Positions 54,059 to 61,357 of a stretch of DNA of 64,000 bases are shown here, in pieces; position 1 is the first letter of the stretch, and each line of letters starts with the position of its first letter. A program made the translations under genes and the position numbers. Origin of the DNA: DATFVA01 sp963832355 (GTDB taxonomy: Bacteria > Bacteroidota > Ignavibacteria > Ignavibacteriales > Ignavibacteriaceae); the NCBI GenBank assembly GCA_963832355.1, contig CAWHTX010000004.1, positions 1 to 64,000 on the forward strand. The letters run 5' to 3'. The notes beneath the pieces were generated by a model. It had not been told where the DNA came from. It searched no databases and saw only the letters and a program-made list of their open reading frames with translations.

Positions 54059-54511
54059 ATGAAAAAGTATCTTCAGGTTCTTCAGATAATACTCGGGGTA
54101 CTAATATTCTCGTCCGAAATCTTTTCCCAGCTTGACGTGCAGAACTACATCAGTAAAAGCCGTTCACAGCTTATTAAATCCCTCGGGAAACCTGTTTACA
54201 CAGATGATTCAAACAAATCAATGGTGATGATTTTCTATAAATCAGATATCTCAAGCAAGTCATTTGTTGCAAATGAAAAAGGTATTTACCAGGCTGAAGC
54301 AACACAGTCATACGATACAGAAAAAAGCTGCAGAGCGGCACTTAACGGATACCTGGGGAATATGGTAAGTAAAGGATTCACGGTCGATACTCTTGGGACG
54401 GATGAATTTCAGTCTGATAAACCTGGGGTGACCTGTACTATTTCCTCGAGACTGAATAGTCTTACCGGGAAGTATGAGATTTCTGTATCGGCACACAAGA
54501 GAGAAGATTGA
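54059..54511 (+). CDS. Hypothetical exported protein
   Basis: A 150-residue protein with a signal peptide (residues 1-24, ending EIFSQ). The mature part contains SRSQLIKSLGKPVYTDDSNKSMVMIFYK, a pattern seen in small periplasmic proteins with an SmpA/BamE-like or PepSY-like two-strand start, but I do not recognise a family. GGGGAGG precedes the ATG. It is followed by a bidirectional terminator. Confidence 0.75.
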   Translation: MKKYLQVLQIILGVLIFSSEIFSQLDVQNYISKSRSQLIKSLGKPVYTDDSNKSMVMIFYKSDISSKSFVANEKGIYQAEATQSYDTEKSCRAALNGYLGNMVSKGFTVDTLGTDEFQSDKPGVTCTISSRLNSLTGKYEISVSAHKRED

Positions 54512-54584
54512 ATAGAATGAGGATTGGCGAAAATCTCACGGTTAGCACTCGTTCAGGGTAACCAGGGCCGTTTTAATTAATAAA

Positions 54585-54609
54585 AAAAGCCGGCGGCTAA
54601 CCGGCTTTT
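54585..54609. terminator. Bidirectional Rho-independent terminator
   Basis: AAAAGCCGG and CCGGCTTTT form a 9-bp stem with a 7-base loop, with A-run before and T-rich end after, between two converging genes. It can serve both strands. Confidence 0.88.
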
Positions 54610-54628
54610 AAGGAGGAACGGGCTCTGA

Positions 54629-55765
54629 CTACTTGGTCAGGATCATCTTCTTAACAGAAGAAAACTTTTTTTGGTTCCCGGCATCGGCTTCGACCCGGTA
54701 AAAATAAACTCCGCTGTTTAATGCTGAGGCATCAAAAGTAATATCCTTTTCGCCCGCAGGTAAATTCCCGTCAATTAAAGTCGCCACCTTCTGTCCGAGT
54801 AAATTATAAATATTCAGTTTTACCCTGGCATCGACAGGAAGACTGAAACTGATCTTCGTTGAAGGATTGAACGGGTTCGGGTAATTTTGTTTCAGTGAAA
54901 ACTCAGCAGGGGTGTTGATTACAGCTTCCACAGCATCCGAATACTCATACGAACCGTTAAAGTCCATTTGCTTCAGCCGGTAAGAGTATTTACCGTTTTC
55001 CAGATTATCATCCGAAAAAGTATAAGAAGCAGGATTGGTAGTTGTTCCATTACCTTCAACAAATCCGATCTTTTTCCATTCACTAAATCCGTTGTTTTGT
55101 CCATCATAAACTTGCCGCCGCTCAATTTCAAATCCTTTATTGTTAGTCTCGGTGGCAGTCGTCCAGTTAAGCACCACACTGCTGCCCGATGCAGCAGCCG
55201 TAAAAGATGAAAGCTCAACAGGCACAGCGTCAAGATCCATCAGCGTAAGGTCATCTACATACCAGAAATCGATATCATTTGCATCTCCCGTATAGTAAAG
55301 CGCAACCTGCATATTGTCGATGCCGGTAAAATTCACTGTGATTTCTTCGGGTCCTGAATTTCCACTGGCCTGAAGTTCCCATATGGATGTATATGAATTA
55401 CCGCCGTCTCCGGTTATGGCGACTCCCACGTAAACAATATTCGACCACCAATTTTCATAGTAACTGAATTTAAGTTTCATATTGTGTCCCGATGAACCAG
55501 TAAAAACAGGGGAGGCAAGAAGGTATGAATCACCGATGAAAGGATATTCCCATGTAAAACGAACTTCGGGTGCAGAATAACCGCCGGCATAATTTGACTG
55601 TTCAATCGACCAGTTCTGCTGCCCCAGAGGACCTACTGCCGTCCAGTTCGACATATTATTGAAAGGCTCGTAAAAAAGAGTGTCACTCTGCGCTGCCGCA
55701 GAAATGTTAATTAGAAATACAAGTAAAAGCATTGAAATGATAATAAATCCGGTAGATTTGTGCAT
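54629..55765 (-). CDS. Secreted protein with choice-of-anchor-like domain and T9SS sorting domain
   Basis: A 378-residue surface or released protein. The signal peptide ends near SAAAQ (residue 26). Residues about 28-180 form a jelly-roll domain starting TLFYEPFNNMSNW and ending DFWYVDDLTLM, like the choice-of-anchor J (MAM-like) type. A fibronectin III-like segment (VPVELSSFTAAASGSSVVLNWTTATETNNKGFEIER) follows. The final ~85 residues have the canonical NYPNPFNPSTKISFSLP and end SGVYFYRVEA...KKMILTK, a T9SS type A sorting domain. Its export therefore depends on SprA and partners. Its own function is unknown. Confidence 0.9.
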   Translation of the reverse strand: MHKSTGFIIISMLLLVFLINISAAAQSDTLFYEPFNNMSNWTAVGPLGQQNWSIEQSNYAGGYSAPEVRFTWEYPFIGDSYLLASPVFTGSSGHNMKLKFSYYENWWSNIVYVGVAITGDGGNSYTSIWELQASGNSGPEEITVNFTGIDNMQVALYYTGDANDIDFWYVDDLTLMDLDAVPVELSSFTAAASGSSVVLNWTTATETNNKGFEIERRQVYDGQNNGFSEWKKIGFVEGNGTTTNPASYTFSDDNLENGKYSYRLKQMDFNGSYEYSDAVEAVINTPAEFSLKQNYPNPFNPSTKISFSLPVDARVKLNIYNLLGQKVATLIDGNLPAGEKDITFDASALNSGVYFYRVEADAGNQKKFSSVKKMILTK

Positions 55766-55908
55766 CGTTCCTCCGGGTTTGTTTGAAATGACAGAAATTA
55801 AGGGATTTTGATATCTAGTGTCCGGTAATAGAAAAACGGGACATCTGGAGAAACAGGCGTCCTGAAAAGAATACTATCAAAGTGTCGCCGCGGTGCTGAC
55901 AGGCAGAT

Positions 55909-57075
55909 TCATCCGTTGTACCGGATCACCATACTGGTTATATCGTCCGATTGTTCGGTACCTGCAGTAAACTCCTTCACATCTGAGAATATGCCGTCAA
56001 CGATCTTTTCTATATCCAAAAGTGCACTCTTTTTAAGTGATTCTAAAAGTCGGCCGTCAGAATACTCTTCCTCATTCTGATCAAATGCTTCAGTAACACC
56101 GTCGGTATAAAAGAAAATTTTGTCTCCCGGCTTCAGCATAATAATTTTTGATTCGTATTGAGAATTTTCCATTGCTCCTATCATCAATCCGCCTGCACCA
56201 TCTATTGAATTTATGCTGCCGTCAGCCGATAAAAAATAAGGTAGATTATGACCACCGTTGGAGTATTCGAATGAGCCGTTCCTTGTATCGAGTATGCCGT
56301 AAAATACGGTGACGAACATTGTAGAAGGACTCTCATCAACAATTATATTATTAACCTCCGTCAACACGTCATCGGCCGGAATACCTTTCAGCGCCGTAGC
56401 TCTGAGCAGAGTTTTGCAGACAGCCATAAGTATTGCAGCAGCCACCCCTTTACCCGAAACATCACCAATTATAATCCCAACCCTGTACTTATCTACAAGG
56501 AAAAAATCATAGAGGTCACCGCCTACTTCTTTAGCCGGAATCATCTTAGCATAAATATCAAATTCTTTACGATCAGGAAAAGCAGGGAATGATTTCTGCA
56601 ATATGGATGTCTGGATTATCTTTGCAATATCCAGTTCCTGCTTAAGCGCAACTAATTTGTCGTGTGCAAGCAAAGCAATTTTATACTGCTCAATCTCCCT
56701 GAGCGATTTATCAATAGTTATCTCCAGGTCCTTTAAATCTATTGGTTTGGTGACGAAATCATAGGCACCCCGGTTCATTGCTGTCCTGATATTCTCCATA
56801 TCACCATAGGCCGATACAATAACCGACCTCAGTTCTTTTTTATTGAGTTCATTAATTTTAGATAATAGTGTAAGTCCGTCCATTACAGGCATATTTATGT
56901 CGGTCAATATCAAATCAATCGATCCGTCATTTGTTAGCTGTTCAAGCGCCTCCGCACCATTTTCCGCAAAATGAAATTCATATTCATTTGCTTTAATTTT
57001 GTTCCGAAATTTCTGACGGATCAGTGTCTGCAGATCAGGTTCATCATCAACAACGAGTATTCTGGCTAAATTCAT
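55909..57075 (-). CDS. Response regulator with PP2C-type (SpoIIE/RsbU) phosphatase output
   Basis: A 388-residue regulator. The receiver domain (1-125) has phospho-acceptor Asp59 in LILTDINMP and the conserved Lys in FVTKPIDL. A short coiled linker precedes a SpoIIE-type serine phosphatase (about 165-388) with KEVGGDLYDFF, IGDVSGKGVAAAILMA, GGHNLPYFL and FYTDGVTEAF. Such proteins usually control anti-sigma-factor partner switching; no partner gene is nearby. It is the last gene of the signalling operon, 11 bases after the stand-alone receiver. Confidence 0.93.
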   Translation of the reverse strand: MNLARILVVDDEPDLQTLIRQKFRNKIKANEYEFHFAENGAEALEQLTNDGSIDLILTDINMPVMDGLTLLSKINELNKKELRSVIVSAYGDMENIRTAMNRGAYDFVTKPIDLKDLEITIDKSLREIEQYKIALLAHDKLVALKQELDIAKIIQTSILQKSFPAFPDRKEFDIYAKMIPAKEVGGDLYDFFLVDKYRVGIIIGDVSGKGVAAAILMAVCKTLLRATALKGIPADDVLTEVNNIIVDESPSTMFVTVFYGILDTRNGSFEYSNGGHNLPYFLSADGSINSIDGAGGLMIGAMENSQYESKIIMLKPGDKIFFYTDGVTEAFDQNEEEYSDGRLLESLKKSALLDIEKIVDGIFSDVKEFTAGTEQSDDITSMVIRYNG

Positions 57076-57086
57076 ATCTTTGTCCT

Positions 57087-57467
57087 TTAAAATTCTTCAG
57101 GTTTAATTCTTTCTTTCAGAAGGTCAAACTGCAGCGGCTTCGTAAAATAATCATCGGCCCCGAGATTTTTTGCCTGGTGGAAATTATTTTCATCTCCGTA
57201 AGCAGTTATCATAAAAACCTTCAAATGCGGGTAGCGTGATTTAATTTCTTTAAGAAGTTCAAGACCGTTCATTTCCGGCATATTAATATCAGTTAAGATC
57301 AGGTAATCAGCTTTATTTTCAAGAGATTCAATCAATTCGAGAGCAAGTTGTCCGTTAATAGCATACTTGATCTGTATCGTGCCGGCTTTTATTTCCTTCC
57401 TGAATTTCTGCTGGAATAAAAACTGAACATCACTCTCATCATCTACAACAAGTAATTTCATTTTCAT
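57087..57467 (-). CDS. Stand-alone response regulator receiver
   Basis: A 126-residue receiver domain with no output domain. Asp60 in LILTDINMPEMNG is the phospho-acceptor and Lys in YFTKPLQF is conserved. It resembles the receiver of the following phosphatase gene. It lies 4 bases after the large kinase gene and likely carries phosphate from either kinase of the operon. Confidence 0.94.
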   Translation of the reverse strand: MKMKLLVVDDESDVQFLFQQKFRKEIKAGTIQIKYAINGQLALELIESLENKADYLILTDINMPEMNGLELLKEIKSRYPHLKVFMITAYGDENNFHQAKNLGADDYFTKPLQFDLLKERIKPEEF

Positions 57468-57471
57468 CTCT

Positions 57472-60400
57472 TTAAGTTTTTGGTACTGTAATTATAAATT
57501 CTGTAAACTTTCCTTCCTCACTCTCAAATCTGATCTTCCCGCCATGCACTTTAGTAACAATGTCGTAGCTTAGTGAAAGTCCAAGTCCCGTTCCTTCTCC
57601 CGTCGGTTTTGTTGTAAAGAACGGGTTAAATAGTTTATCTCTTATGTTCGCGGGAATTCCCATGCCGTTATCTCTTATACGGATCTCAACTTCGCCATCC
57701 AGGTTTTTTGAAGTAACTTTAAGTTCGGGAGAGAAATCGCTGCCGGTATTTTTCTTCTTCTCATTTGCGGCATAACAAGCATTGTTTATTAAGTTAAGGA
57801 AGACCCTGCTGATATCCTGCGGAACAACATTTATCTTCCCTATGGAATCATCATAATCTTTTTCAATGGTTATGTTAAACTCTTTATTCTGTGCACGCAT
57901 ACCGTGATAAGCCAGCGCAGTATACTGATCCAGAAGTTCATTTATATCGGTTAATACTTTTTCACCCGAAGTCCCTCTTGAGTGAAGCAGCATTCCCTTT
58001 ACAATTGAGTCGGCGCGCTTACCATGCTGATTAATCTTCTCAAGATTCTGTTTTAAATTTTCTAGAATAGTCAGGATTTCTTCCTTATCATTCTTTTCCA
58101 ATTCTTCCTTTAATTCATCTAATAATTCACTGCTGATTTCAGAAAAGTTGTTAACAAAGTTCAAAGGATTTTTTATTTCGTGTGCAATTCCTGCTGTTAG
58201 TGCTCCCAGCGAAGCCATTTTTTCGGCATGAAGTAATTGCGATTGTGTGTTCTTTAATTCGTGATAGGCTTTTTCGATTTCTTTAGCCTGCTCAAGCTCT
58301 TTCTCTTTTGCCAATGCTCTTTCTTTTTCAATCAAACGTCGTCGTTGAAATCTATCTATACCAAAAACTAAAAAACCAAACATGAAAATGTAGCCAACAT
58401 ATGCAAAGGTAGTTCTCCACCAGGGCGGATTAATCAATATCTTTATTGATTTGCCTTTATCATCCCATATTCCATCACCGTTTGATCCTTTAACCATAAA
58501 AGTGTACTCACCCGGAGAAAGATTCGTGTATGAAGCAAAATCCCGGTCGTTGGACAGCCAGTGATTATCAAAACCCTCCAGCCTGTACATAATTTTATTT
58601 TTTTCCGGTCTTGAATAATGAATCGAAGCAAATTCAAAAGATAAATTATTCTGCGTATAGGAAAGATCGAGTTCATTAAGCCTCATTACACTTCTATCGA
58701 TTTTAATCCCGGAGGAATCTGATTTAACTGAAATATCAGAAACTTTTATATCTTCTATAACTATGTCCGGCTTTATTTCGTTTATTTTTCCGGGATAGAA
58801 ATATGTAAACCCATCGATTCCTCCTAAAAATATCTCGCCATCTTTATCAATCCAGTTTGCTTTGCTGTTGGTAAAACCCTGAAGCCCGTCCTGAGCATCA
58901 AAATTGACAAAATTCCACTTATTCTTCGGGGCATTTTTATTCAGTTTGGATAATCCGGCCGATGTATTAATCCAGAGACTCCCTTCAAGATCTTCAATAA
59001 TGGAATTTATTTGATTGGATGGAAGGCCGTCTTTTTGATCAAACTTATCAATTTTTTCCGTTGCGGGATCAAATCTTAATAAACTGTTTGCTGTCGCAAT
59101 CCAGACTATCCCTTCTCGATCTTCAAAAATGCAATTAATATAATTGTTCAGAGAGCTGACATTCAGGGAGTCAAAATTATATTGCTTAAAATAACCTGTT
59201 GTTAAATCATATTTAAAAAATCCGCTTTGCGTAGAACCTAACCAAAGAACGTTACGGTACCGCTTACTAAATTCAATACTTGTACCTATTTCCGTAGGCA
59301 TAAATTTGGTGGAGTTAATCTCATTTCCATTCATCTGGCTTATGCTGTTATAATCAGACTCACTTAAACTAAAAACCTGAATTCCATACCACAAGGAATC
59401 AGGAGGTGGAGTTACATTCCAGGTTCCGTAGGAGTGGCCCACATCTGTCGCATATGTAATTTTATAGTCTCCCTTTTTCAAAGTTAAACATCCAAGTGCA
59501 ATCCGGTTTTTTAATCCACCCCCGTCATTAAATGTTTTAAATAAATCATTCATTGACCAGATTGTTTTGCCATCTTTGCTTAATAATGATCCTGCATCTG
59601 AAAGACCCACCCCAACATCCATTTGACCCTCTCCCAGACCAATTATTAAAACTTTTTGGTCAGAGTTCAGGGTGAATGTTTTTTCCAGATTTGAGGCTTC
59701 CCCAACTTTTGTTATTGAAGCTATCGGTTTCTGTGAGTCAGCTATTTTATGTATTTTTTGCGATAGTTCCTGACTTATCGGCTTATTCATGATCGTAGGT
59801 AGGAACGTATATTGATTTTGGGCGGGATCATATTTTTCAAATCCCTGTCTTGAGGCTATCCAGATATTACCCGATAAACCAATTTTTATAGAGTTTATGT
59901 AATAACTTGAAGTTTTTTTTAAGTAAGGTGATTGACAGGCGCTAAGTGAATTATTCTTATCAAGTTTGTGCAGCCCAAGATTATTATACGCGAACCATTT
60001 ATTACCCTCATTATCAACAGCAAGACCCTGAATATTTATATTCCCCTCTGTAACAGTAGATTTGTCAATATTCAATTTTATATTATTTAACTTATGATTT
60101 TCAGGATCGTAATTAAACAATCCCTTTTCAGAGGTTCCAATGGTTATTTGGTTACTCTGATGTGAACCCGCAAATACTGTTGGAAAATTTGCACCGGAAC
60201 TTGCGATATCTCCTTTAAATAACTTATAAAAATTAAATGGCTCTCTGAGCGGGTCAAATTTGATAAGTCCTTTTCCCCAGACCCCAAGCCAGATAACACC
60301 GTATTTGTCTTTAGAAAGGTTATTAATAACATCCCGCCCATAGGTGTTTAACTCATTATTGCTGTAATTTATTCTAACAATGTTTTTTGTCCCGGGATTA

Positions 60401-61332
60401 ATTCTATACAGCCCCTGCGAATAAACACTTGCCCACAAGTACCCTTCATCATCCTGCATAATTCCTGTGATGTTATCATAGGTTGTAGGAATTTTGATGA
60501 GGCTGAATATATCGAAATCTTCAGTAGTGTGAAGAGGAGGCGAATATTTTATTAATTGATTTCTGCCGCCGAGCCAGATATTACCTGATGCGTCTTCATA
60601 AATAATCTGAATTTCATTCGGATTGAAATTTGAATTGAGAAAATATGGCTGAAATAAATTAAGCTTTTCATTGTATATTTTTATACCGTTTGCATAATCG
60701 GCAGCTAGTATATTCCCATTCTTTAATTCAGTTATACCAATGATATTACCCCATTGTGCATTTTTATTATTAGTATCGAGGTGTATCTGTTCAAACTTAT
60801 TTTTTGATTTGTTGAATTTTTGGATTCCGTGATATGTGGAACCGAACCACAGATTTTCTTTTGAATCTAAAAATGCCGAATAAGAATAAGATATTTTAGT
60901 GATGCCTGCGGTTTCTAAGTGATAGCGGTGAAAAGTTTGATTTTTTGGGTCGTATTTTGCTATAATGTTATTTGACACTCCAATCCAGATAAATCCGTCT
61001 TCGTCCTCTGCAATAGCATAGCAGTCATTTGTTGGGAGGGTAGTAGAATCATTCGGATCGTTTTTAAATACTTTTATATTGTTTCCATCATATCTGTTAA
61101 GGCCGTCATTTGTTGAAATCCATAGAAACCCGTTGCTGTCCTGAAAGATATAGTTGACTGTAGAGTTAGAAAGCCCCTGGGGAACTGAAATATTTTCAAA
61201 AAGGTAATTTCTTTGTGCGAATCCTGAGGGAGAAATAATTATCAGGTATATGCACAAAACAATTATTGTATTCAATACACCTGGCAGAACTGTTTTTGCA
61301 GGCTTAGTATTTTTCTCTATCTTCTTTGTCAA
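57472..61332 (-). CDS. Two-component propeller sensor histidine kinase with an inserted domain
   Basis: A 1286-residue membrane kinase. After an N-terminal helix (residues 20-38), the periplasmic part has repeated YIFQDSNGFLWISTNDGLNRYD-type propeller units (about 45-850), a Y_Y_Y domain (about 895-968), one helix (973-992), a short coiled coil, then HisKA with His1051 in GIAHEIKNPLN, and an HATPase domain with NACYAA, DNGMGIP and GEGTGLGLSLSYDI. Residues 519-660 interrupt the propeller with a different domain marked by GGGLKNR, LKKGDYKITYATDVGHSYGTWN and PPPDSLWYGI. It has no receiver of its own, unlike hybrid (HTCS) proteins; the next gene supplies one. The kinase part closely matches the neighbouring kinase. 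Confidence 0.93.
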   Translation of the reverse strand: MTKKIEKNTKPAKTVLPGVLNTIIVLCIYLIIISPSGFAQRNYLFENISVPQGLSNSTVNYIFQDSNGFLWISTNDGLNRYDGNNIKVFKNDPNDSTTLPTNDCYAIAEDEDGFIWIGVSNNIIAKYDPKNQTFHRYHLETAGITKISYSYSAFLDSKENLWFGSTYHGIQKFNKSKNKFEQIHLDTNNKNAQWGNIIGITELKNGNILAADYANGIKIYNEKLNLFQPYFLNSNFNPNEIQIIYEDASGNIWLGGRNQLIKYSPPLHTTEDFDIFSLIKIPTTYDNITGIMQDDEGYLWASVYSQGLYRINPGTKNIVRINYSNNELNTYGRDVINNLSKDKYGVIWLGVWGKGLIKFDPLREPFNFYKLFKGDIASSGANFPTVFAGSHQSNQITIGTSEKGLFNYDPENHKLNNIKLNIDKSTVTEGNINIQGLAVDNEGNKWFAYNNLGLHKLDKNNSLSACQSPYLKKTSSYYINSIKIGLSGNIWIASRQGFEKYDPAQNQYTFLPTIMNKPISQELSQKIHKIADSQKPIASITKVGEASNLEKTFTLNSDQKVLIIGLGEGQMDVGVGLSDAGSLLSKDGKTIWSMNDLFKTFNDGGGLKNRIALGCLTLKKGDYKITYATDVGHSYGTWNVTPPPDSLWYGIQVFSLSESDYNSISQMNGNEINSTKFMPTEIGTSIEFSKRYRNVLWLGSTQSGFFKYDLTTGYFKQYNFDSLNVSSLNNYINCIFEDREGIVWIATANSLLRFDPATEKIDKFDQKDGLPSNQINSIIEDLEGSLWINTSAGLSKLNKNAPKNKWNFVNFDAQDGLQGFTNSKANWIDKDGEIFLGGIDGFTYFYPGKINEIKPDIVIEDIKVSDISVKSDSSGIKIDRSVMRLNELDLSYTQNNLSFEFASIHYSRPEKNKIMYRLEGFDNHWLSNDRDFASYTNLSPGEYTFMVKGSNGDGIWDDKGKSIKILINPPWWRTTFAYVGYIFMFGFLVFGIDRFQRRRLIEKERALAKEKELEQAKEIEKAYHELKNTQSQLLHAEKMASLGALTAGIAHEIKNPLNFVNNFSEISSELLDELKEELEKNDKEEILTILENLKQNLEKINQHGKRADSIVKGMLLHSRGTSGEKVLTDINELLDQYTALAYHGMRAQNKEFNITIEKDYDDSIGKINVVPQDISRVFLNLINNACYAANEKKKNTGSDFSPELKVTSKNLDGEVEIRIRDNGMGIPANIRDKLFNPFFTTKPTGEGTGLGLSLSYDIVTKVHGGKIRFESEEGKFTEFIITVPKT

Positions 61333-61357
61333 AGCTATTTCACTTTCTTTTAGAACC

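Noticed and set aside
53878..54135. 85-residue frame between the microprotein and the exported protein
   Set aside because: Overlaps both in other frames; no start site and no domain.
54542..54550. TTAGCACTC, a half-site of the CIRCE heat-shock element
   Set aside because: The inverted partner GAGTGCTAA is missing at the required spacing and no heat-shock gene follows.
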